64,000 bases of DNA, from the NCBI GenBank assembly GCA_963719345.1, contig CAVRCA010000004.1:434001-498000 (forward strand), read 5' to 3'. Source of the DNA: CAVRCA01 sp963719345 (GTDB lineage: Bacteria; Pseudomonadota; Alphaproteobacteria; Acetobacterales; Acetobacteraceae). A model generated the notes under the pieces. The model was given only the letters and a program-made list of their open reading frames with translations, had not been told where the DNA came from and ran no database searches. Positions 29,413 through 38,966 of the stretch are shown here, piece by piece. Numbering within the stretch: position 1 is the first letter of the stretch; every line of letters begins with the position of its first letter. Position numbers and translations under genes: made by a program.

Positions 29413-30175
29413 CGTCGAAGACACCGAGATACGCTTCGATAACCTGCGGGTGCGACGCGATGTCGGCCGGCGCTCCCTCCGCGATCTTGCGGCCGAACTG
29501 GATCACGCTGATCCGGTCGCATATCCCCATCACGGCTTTCATGTTGTGCTCGACCAGCAGGACGGTGACGCCCTGCTCGTCGCGCAGGCTGCGCACCAGC
29601 GCCATCATCCGGTCGACGTCCTCGTGGTTCATCCCGGCCACCGGTTCGTCCAGCAGCAGCAAGCGCGGCGCGGTGCCGAGTGCCACGGCAACTTGCAGGA
29701 TGCGCTTGCTGCCGTGCGAGAGCGCGCCGGCGATTTCGTTTTCCCGCCCGTGCAGGCCGACGAACCGGATGATGTCCCGCGCGCGTGCCTCCAACTCCGC
29801 AAGCCGGCGTGCCTGCGCCGCCGATCCTGCCAATCCCTGGAAGAAGCCGCCGCGTGCATCCCGGTGCAGCCCGGTCAGCACGTTGCGGAACACGGTGAAG
29901 GTGGGGAACAGCGACGAGGCCTGGAACGTCCGGACAAGACCCTTGCGGGCGAGCGTGTGCAGCTTCCAGCCGGTGACATCCTGCCCATCAAACCGGACCC
30001 GCCCCCCACTCGGCGGCAGCGCACCGGACACGACGTTGAAGAGCGTCGTCTTGCCCGCGCCATTCGGGCCGATCAGTCCGCGGATCTCGCCCTGCTCGAC
30101 CGACAGCGAGACGTCGTTCACGGCCACCAAACCGCCGAACCGGCGGGTCAGGCCGGTTGTTTCAAGCAGCGGCAT
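29402..30175 (-). CDS. livG: Branched-chain amino-acid type ABC transporter ATPase LivG
   Basis: The 257-residue ATPase has Walker A GPNGAGKTT, Q-loop VRTFQASSLFPTFTV, signature LSHGSKRILQVAVAL (a LSHGxxR variant usual in LivG), Walker B LLLLDEPVAGMNHEDVDRM and switch His in LLVEHNMKAVM. LivG family members are marked by the long insert between Q-loop and signature, seen here with GLHRDARGGFFQGLAGS. It overlaps livF by 11 bases and follows livM closely. Confidence 0.93.
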   Translation of the reverse strand: MPLLETTGLTRRFGGLVAVNDVSLSVEQGEIRGLIGPNGAGKTTLFNVVSGALPPSGGRVRFDGQDVTGWKLHTLARKGLVRTFQASSLFPTFTVFRNVLTGLHRDARGGFFQGLAGSAAQARRLAELEARARDIIRFVGLHGRENEIAGALSHGSKRILQVAVALGTAPRLLLLDEPVAGMNHEDVDRMMALVRSLRDEQGVTVLLVEHNMKAVMGICDRISVIQFGRKIAEGAPADIASHPQVIEAYLGVFDDAA

Positions 30176-30178
30176 CGC

Positions 30179-31155
30179 TCACGCCGAGCTGTCGGTTTGC
30201 ACCGTCGCCGGGGTCACCGGCGGAGTGCGCCGCAGGTGCAGCAACCGTTGCGCCGCGCCGACGATCCCCTCCGGCATCAGGCAGGATGGAGGCCACCAGG
30301 ATCAGGCCGAAGATGCAGGAGCTGGTACTTGCCCGTGACGCGGAACAGTTCGGTCACGAGCGTCAGCGCGACGGCGCCGACGATCGGGCCGGCTATCGCG
30401 CCGAAGCCGCCGACCACGATGAACACCAATACGCTGACCGAGAGATCGAACGTGAAGATCAGCGGGCTTATATAGCCGAAATAGCCCGCGTAGAAGCTGC
30501 CGGCAACTCCCGCGAAGAAGGCGGATGCGACGAAGGCGATCAGCTTGGTGCCGGGCACGTCGACGCCGACCGACGCGGCCAGCACTTCGTTTTCGCGGAT
30601 ACTCCACAGCACGTTGCCGAACCACGAGCGGCTGACCCGGTAGATCACCCAGCAGGTCAGGAGCATGAGCAGGAGTCCGAGATAGTAGAACGGAACCTTG
30701 TTCAGCGTGGTGAACAGCGCCGCCGGCGCGGGAGGCGGGATGTCGCGCACGCCGTACCAGCCGCCGAACGGCTCCTGGAAATAGGCGAAGATGCCGCGCA
30801 CGACCTCGCCGAAGGCGAGCGTTACCAGGAAGAAATAGACGCCTTTCACGCGCAGACTGAGCCGACCTACCGGCGCGCTGACCAGCGCGGGGACAATCGC
30901 CGACAACGGCAACGCCACCCAGAACGACCAGCCGAGTTGCTTGGTGAGCATCGCCGTCGTCATCGCGCCGATGAACATGAAACCGGCCTGGCCGAACGAG
31001 ATCAGCCCGGTGATGCCGAGCAGCCACATGCTCACGGCCATGATCACGTTGATCGAGATCACGATCAGCACGTGCAGCACGTAGGCGTCATGCACCACGA
31101 GCGGCAGCAGCAGGAGCACGGCCACCAGGGCGCCGACCAGCACCCTAGACGTCAT
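30179..31155 (-). CDS. livM: Branched-chain amino-acid type ABC permease LivM (two frameshifts near the C-terminus)
   Basis: This is an inner-membrane permease with about eight to ten segments. It carries GITGLISFGQAGFMFIGA and the cytoplasmic coupling loop RSWFGNVLWSIRENEVLAAS. Near 30320 and 30285 one extra base each breaks the frame. Removing both continues the last helix as YQLLIFGLILVASIL and the tail PEGIVGAAQRLLHLRRTPP, with a TGA at 30179-30181, three bases before livG. The start overlaps the end of livH by 11 bases. Confidence 0.9.
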
Positions 31156-32008
31156 AGCCGAGCAGCCCGCGGGGTCGGATGATCAGGACCAGCATCAGGA
31201 TGGCGAAGTCGATGATGAACGCCAGCTCGCCGCCGAGCAGCGTGCCCGTGATGCTGTCGGAAATGCCGATGAACAGCCCCGCGATCACCGCGCCCGCCAG
31301 GCTGCCCATCCCGCCGATCTGCACGATGATGAAGGATTTCAGCAGCGGCTCCGCACCCATCTCGGGATCGACGCCGAACAAGGTGCCGAGCATGGCGCCT
31401 CCCACCGCCGCCAGCGCCGCGCTGATGACGAACGCCGTGACGTAGACGCTCTCGGTGTTGATGCCCATCAGCAGCGCGGCTTCCCGGTCCTGCTCCACCG
31501 CCCGCATCGCCTTGCCGGGCCGCGTGTAGCGCAGCAGTACGAACAGCGCGACGGTCAGAGCGACGCAAAGCCCGGCGGCGAACAGCCGCTGCTTGGCGAC
31601 GAACGCGCCGCCGATCCGCAGCACGCCGGGGAACGTCGCCGGGATCGCCAGCGGCTCCGGCCCGAAGATCGCCCAGGAGGCCGAGCGGATGGCAAAGGAC
31701 GCGCCGATGCCGACGATGAAGCAGCTCAGGATTTCATACTGCAGCGGCTTGAACAGCAGTTTCTGGCAGAGGACGGCCACGATTGCTGCGACCACCACGG
31801 CCAGGATCAGTGCCACCGCGAACGGCAGGCCCGCCTGCACGCTGAGGAAATAGATGGCGAACGCCGACAGCATGACGAATTCGCCGTGGACGAAGTTCAC
31901 CACCCGCAAGGTCCCGAACAGCAGGGTGACGCCCAGCGCGATCAGCATGTAGATCAGCCCGGTCACCAGACCGGTGATGCCGATCTGCAGCGCGAGCGTC
32001 GCGCTCAT
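31145..32008 (-). CDS. livH: Branched-chain amino-acid type ABC permease LivH
   Basis: The 287-residue inner-membrane permease is uninterrupted. Typical parts are LVTGLIYMLIALGVTLLFGT, LRVVNFVHGEFVMLSAF, the coupling loop RYTRPGKAMRAVEQDREAAL, and GGMGSLAGAVIAGLFIGISD near the C-terminus. It pairs with LivM to form the channel. It lies 13 bases after livK. Confidence 0.95.
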   Translation of the reverse strand: MSATLALQIGITGLVTGLIYMLIALGVTLLFGTLRVVNFVHGEFVMLSAFAIYFLSVQAGLPFAVALILAVVVAAIVAVLCQKLLFKPLQYEILSCFIVGIGASFAIRSASWAIFGPEPLAIPATFPGVLRIGGAFVAKQRLFAAGLCVALTVALFVLLRYTRPGKAMRAVEQDREAALLMGINTESVYVTAFVISAALAAVGGAMLGTLFGVDPEMGAEPLLKSFIIVQIGGMGSLAGAVIAGLFIGISDSITGTLLGGELAFIIDFAILMLVLIIRPRGLLGYDV

Positions 32009-32021
32009 GGCCGTTCAGTCC

Positions 32022-33194
32022 TCAGATGTCCTCCGGCCAGGGAATGATGGCGAGCTGCACCGGCTTGCCGCCCTTGACGACCGCCATCGGGATTACGCGG
32101 GTGATCGTGGTGTCGATGCCGTAGACGGACTTCATGCCGAACGCCTCGTGACCATAGAGGCCGTCCCACTGCATTCCGCGCATCGTCTCCGCGACCTTCA
32201 CCGGATCGACCGACTGCGCCCTGCGCATGGCGAGCGCAAGCACGGTCGGAGCATCCCAGATCACGTAGGCGTAGGAGGGAAACGGCGGCCCGTATTTTTG
32301 CAGCCACCACTCGGTGAGTTCCTTCTGGGCCGGCGTCTGCGGGTCCACCAGCGTGTCGAACAGCAGCGTGCCCTCGGCCGCGTCGGGACCGGCGATCTCG
32401 ATGAAGGACTTCGCATCCGAGTAGCCGAGCATGATGAGACCGGTGTAGCCCAGCTCGCGAAGCGCCTTGCAGGCGAGCCCCTGGTCACGACCGATCGTGC
32501 CGCCGAAATCGATCAACTCGGGGTTGGCCTGGGCAAGCCGCGTCGCCACCGGATAGAAATCCGATGCACCCCGTTTGAAGAACTCCTTGGCGACGTTGGT
32601 AAAACCGTTCTTTTCGGCGAGCTTGGTGCGGTCGTCGGCCTCGGTGAAGCCTGCCTCGTCGCTCGGGTCCATGTGGCCGACGCGCTTGAGGTTGGGGTAG
32701 GTCGCCCGCAGCCACGGATACACCGCGTAGGCAGTCTCGTTGGTCGGCTGGACGCGGAAGCTGTAAGGGAACTGCGGCGCGGTCAGATGGTCCTTGCCGG
32801 ACGCGCCGGACATCTGCAGGGCCTTGACGGCGGTGGTCTTGCCCACCACCGGCACGGAGTTGCCGGAGCCCGTCGAGAAGATGAACCTGACCCCGTCCGC
32901 CAGCATCTTCTCGACGATCGTCACCGCCTCGGCGGGGACGTACTTGTTGTCGTAGAACACCGCTCGCAGCGTGTATCGGTCGGGGCCGACCGTGATCCCC
33001 TCCTTGTTGATCAGCTCCACGGCGTGCTCGACCGTGCGCTGCGTCGTGATGCCGGTGGGCGCCGCCGGGCCGGACAACGGCAAACTGCACCCGAGCACGA
33101 TTTCCTTGTCCTCGGCCCGGGCCGGACGGGACATCAGAACAGCCGTGAAGCCGGACACCGACAGCCCGAGGACAGCTCGCCGCGCGATCGTCAT
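32022..33194 (-). CDS. livK: Periplasmic substrate-binding protein LivK-like
   Basis: The start is the ATG at 33194 (MTIARRAVLGLSVSGFTAVL), with GGGAGAATCGC ahead. A signal peptide ends at PARAEDKEIV and includes a double Arg (ARRA) that could suit Tat export. The 390-residue protein has the Leu/Ile/Val-binding fold: IVLGCSLPLSGPAAPTGI, KMLADGVRFIFSTGSGNSVP, and LIMLGYSDAKSFIEIAGPDA in the hinge region. Many homologues in this group bind aromatic or organic acids rather than amino acids, so the operon's substrate is uncertain. It is the first gene of the operon. Confidence 0.9.
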   Translation of the reverse strand: MTIARRAVLGLSVSGFTAVLMSRPARAEDKEIVLGCSLPLSGPAAPTGITTQRTVEHAVELINKEGITVGPDRYTLRAVFYDNKYVPAEAVTIVEKMLADGVRFIFSTGSGNSVPVVGKTTAVKALQMSGASGKDHLTAPQFPYSFRVQPTNETAYAVYPWLRATYPNLKRVGHMDPSDEAGFTEADDRTKLAEKNGFTNVAKEFFKRGASDFYPVATRLAQANPELIDFGGTIGRDQGLACKALRELGYTGLIMLGYSDAKSFIEIAGPDAAEGTLLFDTLVDPQTPAQKELTEWWLQKYGPPFPSYAYVIWDAPTVLALAMRRAQSVDPVKVAETMRGMQWDGLYGHEAFGMKSVYGIDTTITRVIPMAVVKGGKPVQLAIIPWPEDI

Positions 33195-33454
33195 GCGATT
33201 CTCCCCATCTGACACTCTCGGTACGAGTGCCCGTCTTGATTGGCGCGGCATGTGGATTGCCGGCGTGCGTCGGTTTGCACGACAAGGTCAGCTTCCGTGT
33301 CGCATCGGGTCATGTCAAGCGACCCGGAAGCAGCTACAACCCGCGGCGATCGGCGCGGAGGCTTCATTCGGGGTTCCGACTATCGCCGGTGGTACCATGT
33401 TGCACGGAACGCCGGTCTTTCTGACGCAGCGGCTTGGAGTGGAACACTGATTCG

Positions 33455-34777
33455 ATGAAGAAGCCGCTTTCCGTGGTCGTGATAGCCGTCGCCTTGCTCA
33501 CGCTCGCCGCCTGCGGCGAGAGCGCAAACCTGCCGCTCTCGGCAGGCATCGGACCACGGCCGGAGCTGCCGCCGCCCAATCCCACCCTGCTTCCGACGGT
33601 GAACATCGCGCCGGCGGTCGGCTGGCACGCCGGGGAGCACCCGACCCCCGCGCAGGGGCTCAAGGTGGTCGCCTTCGCCACCGGCCTCGACCATCCCCGA
33701 AACGTCTACGCGCTGCCGAACGGCGACGTGCTGGTGGTCGAAACCAATGCTCCGCCGAAGCCGGACGATAGCCCCGGCCTGCGCGGCTTCTTCATGCGGC
33801 TGATCATGGCTCGCGCCGGCGCCGGCGTGCCCAGCGCCAATCGGATCATCCTGCTGCGCGACACGACGGGCGCCGGCGTGGCGGACGTCCGCTCGGTCTT
33901 TCTGAAGGGACTGAACTCGCCTTTCGGCATCGCGCTGGTCGGCAACCAGCTCTTCGTGGCCGACACCGACGCGATCCGCAGATTCCCCTACCAACCCGGT
34001 GAGACGCGCATCGACGATCCGGGCTCGACATTGACGGAGCTGCCGGCCGGCCGGATCAACCACCATTGGACCAAGAACCTGGTTGCCAGTCCGGACGGCC
34101 GGTTTCTCTATGTCAGCATCGGCTCCAACAGCAATGTCGGCGAGAACGGCCTGGCCGCCGAGCAGGACCGGGCGCAGATCTGGCAGGTGGATACCCGCAC
34201 CGGCCAGCACCGCAGCTACGCGACCGGCTTGCGCAACCCGAACGGGCTGTCCTTCGCGCCCGGCCCGGTGCCGGTCCTGTGGACCGCGGTGAACGAGCGC
34301 GACGAGCTCGGCAGCGATCTGGTGCCGGACTACATGACGTCCGTCCGCGACGGCGGCTTTTATGGTTGGCCGTTCAGCTACTATGGCCAGCATGTGGACC
34401 GGCGTGCCCAGCCGCAGCAGCCCGAGCTGGTCGCGCGGGCGATCGCGCCGGATTACGCGTTGGGCGCCCATACGGCCTCACTCGGGCTGGCGATCACGGC
34501 AAACAGCGGCCTGCCGGCACCCTTCACCGCCGGCGCCTTCGTCGGCCAGCACGGTTCCTGGAACCGCCGCCCGCCAAGTGGCTACCGCGTGGTGTTCGTC
34601 CCTTTCACCGCGGGCAGGCCGGATGGCCAGCCGCTGGATGTGCTGACCGGATTCCTGGATGCCGAGGGTCAGGCGCGTGGTCGCCCGGTCGGCGTGGCGC
34701 TGGACGGTCGTGGCGGGCTGCTGGTCGCCGATGATGTCGGGAACGCCATCTGGCGGGTCAGCACCGCCACGCCCTGA
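33455..34777 (+). CDS. PQQ-type sugar dehydrogenase-like lipoprotein (sorbosone dehydrogenase family)
   Basis: The start is the ATG at 33455, giving a lipoprotein signal (VVVIAVALLTLAAC). The 440-residue protein is a six-bladed beta-propeller: FATGLDHPRNVYALPNGDVL, GLNSPFGIALVGNQLFVADT, INHHWTKNLVASPDGRFLYV, GLRNPNGLSFAPGPVPVLWT, and a DGGFYGWPFSYYGQHVD calcium/PQQ-site-like segment. Relatives are L-sorbosone and soluble glucose dehydrogenases that need PQQ and donate to the respiratory chain. The substrate is not known. Periplasmic location is inferred from the lipobox. Confidence 0.85.
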   Translation: MKKPLSVVVIAVALLTLAACGESANLPLSAGIGPRPELPPPNPTLLPTVNIAPAVGWHAGEHPTPAQGLKVVAFATGLDHPRNVYALPNGDVLVVETNAPPKPDDSPGLRGFFMRLIMARAGAGVPSANRIILLRDTTGAGVADVRSVFLKGLNSPFGIALVGNQLFVADTDAIRRFPYQPGETRIDDPGSTLTELPAGRINHHWTKNLVASPDGRFLYVSIGSNSNVGENGLAAEQDRAQIWQVDTRTGQHRSYATGLRNPNGLSFAPGPVPVLWTAVNERDELGSDLVPDYMTSVRDGGFYGWPFSYYGQHVDRRAQPQQPELVARAIAPDYALGAHTASLGLAITANSGLPAPFTAGAFVGQHGSWNRRPPSGYRVVFVPFTAGRPDGQPLDVLTGFLDAEGQARGRPVGVALDGRGGLLVADDVGNAIWRVSTATP

Positions 34778-34906
34778 CCCGCATTCCTCACGTGCCCGTC
34801 CGGCCTCAAAATACCGGAGCAACAGGCGGAGTGCGCCCGCGACAAGACGGCGTCATCTTTTGGTCCGAGCGGGCGAGCGGCGCCTGATGGAGAGGGAGAG
34901 GGCGTG

Positions 34907-35678
34907 ATGCGGGAGGCGGAGAGTGCGGCGGACACGACCGGGGCAGCCCCCACCGGAGCGGCGGCGCCGGCGTCCATCGCGGACCGGGTGGCCGCCCTGG
35001 ATTGGGCGCGCATCGGCGAGGAACTTGATGCCCAAGGCTGCGCGACGACCGGACGGCTGCTCACGGCCGGCGAGTGCGAAGCCCTGGCGGTCGGCTACGA
35101 CGCGGATAACGCCTTCCGCAGCCGCGTCATCATGGCCCGCCACGGGTTTGGGCGAGGCGAATACCAGGTACTACGCCTACCCCCTGCCCGAGCTGGTGGC
35201 CGCCCTGCGCATGGCCCTTTTCCCGCCACTCGCCGAGACCGCGAACCGGTGGCAGGCGGCGCTGGGCTTGGCAGACCATTTCCCGCCGAACCACGCCGCC
35301 TATCTCGCCCGCTGCCACGAGGCAGGCCAGACCCGACCCACGCCGTTGCTGCTGCGCTACGGGCCGGGCGACTACAACTGCCTGCACCAGGATCTCTACG
35401 GCGAGCTGCACTTCCCCTTGCAGGTTGCCGTTCTGCTCAGCCGGCCGGGGAAGGATTTTACCGGCGGCGAGTTCGTGCTGACCGAGCAGCGCCCGCGGAT
35501 GCAGTCCCGCGCCGAAATCGTGCCGCTCGGCCAGGGGGAGGGCGTCGTTTTTGCGGTCAACCAGCGTCCTGTCCAGGGCGCGCGCGGGACGTACCGCGTC
35601 ACCATGCGCCACGGCGTGTGCCGCCTGCGCTCCGGGCGGCGGCACACGCTGGGCGTGATCTTCCACGACGCCAAGTAA
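34907..35678 (+). CDS. 2-oxoglutarate/Fe(II)-dependent oxygenase (one frameshift)
   Basis: The start is the ATG at 34907 (a GTG at 34904 is an alternative) behind GAGAGGGAGAGGG. One extra C near 35165 breaks the frame. Removing it restores RHGFGRGEYRYYAYPLPE. Iron ligands are the HxD of NCLHQDLYGELHFPLQ and probably the His in TMRHGV or RRHTLG. The Arg-rich end RSGRRHTLGVIFHDAK would bind 2-oxoglutarate. The corrected length is about 256 residues. It is a DSBH-fold hydroxylase with unknown substrate. Confidence 0.85.
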
Positions 35679-35750
35679 TTCCCGTCAGCGCCAGGCGCGG
35701 CACGGCTGTGGGAACGCGCGCCTCGGTCGACCGGATCGGCCCGGTGTCTA

Positions 35751-36359
35751 TCAGCTCCGCTCCACGCTGGTCGCCGCAGCGTCGAGGATGGCGGCGACGG
35801 CGTTGGCCTGCTCCTCGCTGAGCGGGCCGCGTGAGAGGCGCATCCGGAGCGCGAGCCTGAGGTTCTCCATTGCGCGTACGACCTGCGGTGCGGGCCCGCC
35901 GCCGTGGGTGCGGCCGGCTTCGTCCATGCGGGCGAGGAGGGCGTCTACCGCCGCGCGGTTGGCGTCGAGGAAAGCCCGACCCTCGGCGGTGATCGCATGC
36001 AGCTTCTTGGCACCCTCGCCCGTGCTGACCGTCACGTAGCCGAGGTCCTCGAGCAGGGTCAGCGTCGGGTAGACCACGCCCGGGCTGGGGCTGTAGGCGT
36101 CGGCGACCCGTTCCTCGATCGCCTTGATGATTTCGTATCCGTGCCGGGGTTTCTCGGCGATGAGGTGCAGGATCACCAGGCGCAAGTCGCCATGCGCGAA
36201 GAAGCGGCCGAGCCTGGACGGGCGCCCGCCCCGGCCGAATTGCTCGCGCCCGAAGGGGTGGTTGCCGCGCCCATGCGCGCCGTGAGCGAAGCGCTGGCCG
36301 CGGCCGTCGTGATGGTGTTCGCCGCCATGGCGTCCATGATGGAAAAGTCTAGGAAACAT
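35751..36359 (-). CDS. PadR-family transcriptional regulator with a His-rich N-terminal extension (YqjI-like)
   Basis: The start is the ATG at 36359, giving 202 residues. Nine histidines fall within the first 34 residues (HHGRHGGEHHH, then AHGAHGRGNH), an arrangement like E. coli YqjI, a nickel-responsive repressor. The PadR winged helix follows: LRLVILHLIAEKPRHGYEII, SPSPGVVYPTLTLLEDLGYV and AKKLHAITAEGRAFL. A C-terminal helical dimerisation region completes it. A near-perfect inverted repeat sits 20-46 bases upstream of the start codon and is a likely autoregulatory operator. Metal response is inferred from the His cluster. No yqjH-type reductase gene is adjacent. Confidence 0.85.
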   Translation of the reverse strand: MFPRLFHHGRHGGEHHHDGRGQRFAHGAHGRGNHPFGREQFGRGGRPSRLGRFFAHGDLRLVILHLIAEKPRHGYEIIKAIEERVADAYSPSPGVVYPTLTLLEDLGYVTVSTGEGAKKLHAITAEGRAFLDANRAAVDALLARMDEAGRTHGGGPAPQVVRAMENLRLALRMRLSRGPLSEEQANAVAAILDAAATSVERS

Positions 36360-36378
36360 GCTATCTCCGAGTGTGTTT

Positions 36379-36405
36379 CGACATAACGAAATCCTAGTTA
36401 TATCG
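36379..36405. promoter_or_regulatory. Putative PadR operator (inverted repeat)
   Basis: The arms CGACATAAC (36379-36387) and GTTATATCG (36397-36405) are complementary at eight of nine positions around a nine-base spacer. The site is AT-rich in a GC-rich region, begins 20 bases ahead of the padR start codon, and matches the TAAC/GTTA style of PadR sites. Confidence 0.55.
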
Positions 36406-36539
36406 GATTGGTCGGGATACAAGGGTTTGTTTCGTGATCTGGGAAGCGCTGTGTGAGCCTCCGGCGATGGGCAGCCCGGGGTGACAGATGCCGCCGCAAA
36501 GCGCAGGCGAAAGGCCGCCTCACATGGGGAGGGTCACGG

Positions 36540-36864
36540 ATGACAGCCCGTCGATACCTGGATCAACGCCTGCGTTTTCACCTGTTGCGGGCCGTGGACG
36601 CCATCGAGAGGCATCGCAGCCTGCTCAAGGCGTCCGTCGCTCTCGGCGTGAGCCAGCCGGCGCTGACGAAGAGCCTGCATGAGCTGGAGGACATTCTCCA
36701 GCTCCGCCTGTTCGACCGCCATTCCCGCGGAGTGTACTCGACCGAGGCCGGGACCGTGTTCGTCCGGTCGGCCCGGCGCATCCCTTGCCGAGCTGCGCCG
36801 GCTGGACGAGGAGCTTGACCTGCTCGCCAGCCCGGGCGGCGGCGCGGTGGCGATCGGCGCCCTG
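36540..36864 (+). pseudogene. LysR-family regulator, N-terminal fragment fused to a transporter fragment
   Basis: The start is the ATG at 36540 behind GGGGAGGGTCACGG. The N-terminal helix-turn-helix is clear: LLKASVALGVSQPALTKSLH, then LEDILQLRLFDRHSRGVYST, close to the PcaQ/GbpR group that controls aromatic catabolism. An extra C near 36784 shifts the frame. Removing it gives SARRILAELRRLDEELDLL. The protein then reaches GGGAVAIGAL, the start of the effector domain, and stops being LysR-like: the next residues belong to a sugar/organic-acid transporter. About two-thirds of the regulator, the effector domain, is missing. Confidence 0.75.
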
Positions 36865-37926
36865 CTGCCGACCTACGACTCGGTTGGACTTTGGGCGCCG
36901 GTGCTGCTCGTCATCCTGCGCCTGATCCAGGGCTTTGCGGTCGCAGGCGAGATCTCCGGGGCAAGCTCGATGATCCTGGAGCACGCGCCGTTCGGCCGAC
37001 GCGGCTATTTCGCGAGCTTCACGTTGCAGGGCGTGCAGGCGGGCCAGCTCTTCGCAGCGGCGGTGTTTCTGCCGCTGGCGCATTTTCTCCCGAAGGCGCA
37101 GTTCATGGCGTGGGGCTGGCGCATCCCCTTCCTGCTCAGCGTCGTGGTGGTCATCGCCGGCTACATCATCCGTCGGGAAGTCGAAGAGACCCCTGCGTTT
37201 GCCGAAGAGCGCGCACATGGCGAAGTTCCGAAATCGCCGATCATCGAGGCTATTCGCCTGAGCTGGGATGATATCGTGCGCGTCCTCTGCATCGCGCTGA
37301 CGAACGTGATCGCCGTCGTCACCGCCATCTTCGGCGCGGCCTATGCGGTGCAGCCTGCGTACGGCATCGGCTTCTCACCGGACGTCTATCTCTGGATTCC
37401 CGTCCTCGGAAACGTTCTCGCCGTGCTGGTCATCCCGTATGTCGGCAAGCTGAGCGACAGGATAGGCCGTCGCCCGCCGATCATCGTGGGGACGCTCGGC
37501 GCGGGGCTGCTGTCATTTGCCTATCTCTACGCGATCAGCATCCACAGCGTGGTGCTGGCGATCATCCTGTCGCTGCTGATGTGGGGCGTCGTCTACCAGG
37601 GTTTCAACGCGGTCTTCCCGAGCCTCTTCCCCGAGCTGTTCCACACGCGCGTGCGCGTCTCCGGCATGGCGATCGGCCAGAACGTCGGCACGACCCTGAG
37701 CGCCCTGTTGCCGGCGCTGTTCGCCGCCGTCGCCCCGCCCGGATCGGCGCATGTGCCGCTGACGATCGGCGCCATCACCTTCGTCATCTGCGCCATCGCG
37801 GGAATCGCGGCATTCACGGCGCGGGAGACGTACCGGGTTCAGCTGGACGATCTCGGGAACCGCAACGCGGTACCAGTCCCGAAGGGCGAATATGAGCGAA
37901 TGCGGGCGCAAGTTTCCGTCGCGTGA
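36865..37926 (+). pseudogene. Metabolite:H+ symporter-type MFS transporter, N-terminally truncated and fused to the LysR fragment
   Basis: From LLPTYDSVGLWAPVLL onward, the 353 residues match the C-terminal three-quarters of MHS-family MFS carriers: RLIQGFAVAGEISGASSMIL, GWRIPFLLSVVVVIAGYIIR, LSDRIGRRPPIIVGTLGAG. The normal family member has about 105 residues before LLPTYDS, including TM1-TM3 and the first motif A. These are absent. The segment is in frame with the end of the LysR piece, with no start codon or ribosome site at the junction. Its stop at 37924-37926 immediately precedes the dioxygenase. It looks like a deletion that joined a regulator and its neighbouring transporter gene, or an assembly collapse. 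Confidence 0.75.
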
Positions 37927-37943
37927 ATGAAGGAGGAAATGCA

Positions 37944-38966
37944 GTGCACGACGAACCGATCATGGACGTGGCCCATCTCGGCCACCTGGAGCTGCTTACG
38001 CCCAAGCCCGAGGAGAGCCTGCGCTTCTTCGTGGACGTGATGGGCATGACGGAGAGCGGGCGCCAGGGCGAAGCCGTCTACCTGCGCGCCTGGGACGACT
38101 ACGAGCGCTACTCGCTCAAGCTCACCGGCTCGCACACTTCCGGCCTCGGCCACGCCGCCTTCCGCGCGCGCAGCCCGCAGGCGCTGCAGCGGCGCGTCGC
38201 CGCCTTGGAGGCGTCCGGCCTCGCCGTCGGTTGGCATGAAGGCGAGCTCGGTCACGGTCCCGCTTTCCAGTTCCGCGACCCCGACGGGCATCTGCTGGAG
38301 ATCTATTACGAAACCGAGTGGTACGCGGCGCCTGCCGCGCTGCGTCCCTCGCTGAAGAACCAGGCGCAGCGATTTCCAGCCCGCGGCGCCAACGTCCGCC
38401 GGATCGATCACTTCAACTGCCTCGCCGCCGACATCAAGGCGAACCGCGAGTTCTTCGAGCGCACCCTCGGCTTCCGGCTCACCGAGCAGATCGTGCTCGA
38501 CGACGGCACCGAGGTCGGCATGTGGCTGACCGCGACCAACAAGAGCTACGACTTCGCCTATACGCGCGAGGCCCATGGGGTGAAGGGTCGCTTCCACCAT
38601 GTCACCTTCGCGCTCGACAGCCGCGAGGCCATCCTGCAGGCCGCCGACGTCTTCCTGGAGAACGGCGTCTTCATCGAGACCGGACCGCACAAGCACGCCG
38701 TCCAGCAGACTTTCTTCCTCTACGTCTACGAACCCGGCGGCAACCGGGTGGAGGTGGCGAACGCCGGCGCCCGGCTGGTGCTCGCACCCGATTGGAAGCC
38801 GATCACCTGGACCGAAGCCGAGCGCCGGAAGGGCCAGGCCTGGGGCCTCAAGACCATCGAGAGCTTCCACACCCACGGCACGCCGCCGCTGCCGCCCGGG
38901 CTCGGGGACGACGCGGCTGCGGTAAGCGGGCAGAACGACCTGGCGGAAAAGGGGATCGCATCGTGA
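37944..38966 (+). CDS. Extradiol (VOC-fold) catechol 2,3-dioxygenase-like protein
   Basis: This type I extradiol dioxygenase opens a catechol ring next to the hydroxyls, using Fe(II). The start is taken as the GTG at 37944, because AAGGAGG lies seven bases upstream. A GTG at 37923 is too close to the preceding stop region. The 340 residues make two VOC modules: HLGHLELLTPKPEESLRFFV and FNCLAADIKANREFFERTLG. The metal ligands of the second module are His in RIDHFNC, His in RFHHVTFAL and Glu in GGNRVEVANAG. LigK- and LigJ-type genes follow, which implies a dicarboxylated catechol substrate. LigAB-type enzymes normally do this step, so a VOC enzyme here is unusual. Confidence 0.85.
   Translation: MHDEPIMDVAHLGHLELLTPKPEESLRFFVDVMGMTESGRQGEAVYLRAWDDYERYSLKLTGSHTSGLGHAAFRARSPQALQRRVAALEASGLAVGWHEGELGHGPAFQFRDPDGHLLEIYYETEWYAAPAALRPSLKNQAQRFPARGANVRRIDHFNCLAADIKANREFFERTLGFRLTEQIVLDDGTEVGMWLTATNKSYDFAYTREAHGVKGRFHHVTFALDSREAILQAADVFLENGVFIETGPHKHAVQQTFFLYVYEPGGNRVEVANAGARLVLAPDWKPITWTEAERRKGQAWGLKTIESFHTHGTPPLPPGLGDDAAAVSGQNDLAEKGIAS

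Noticed and set aside
36850..36880. Insertion sequence or transposon scar at the LysR-transporter join
   Set aside because: No inverted repeats, target duplication or transposase fragment was found. A simple deletion or assembly collapse fits better.
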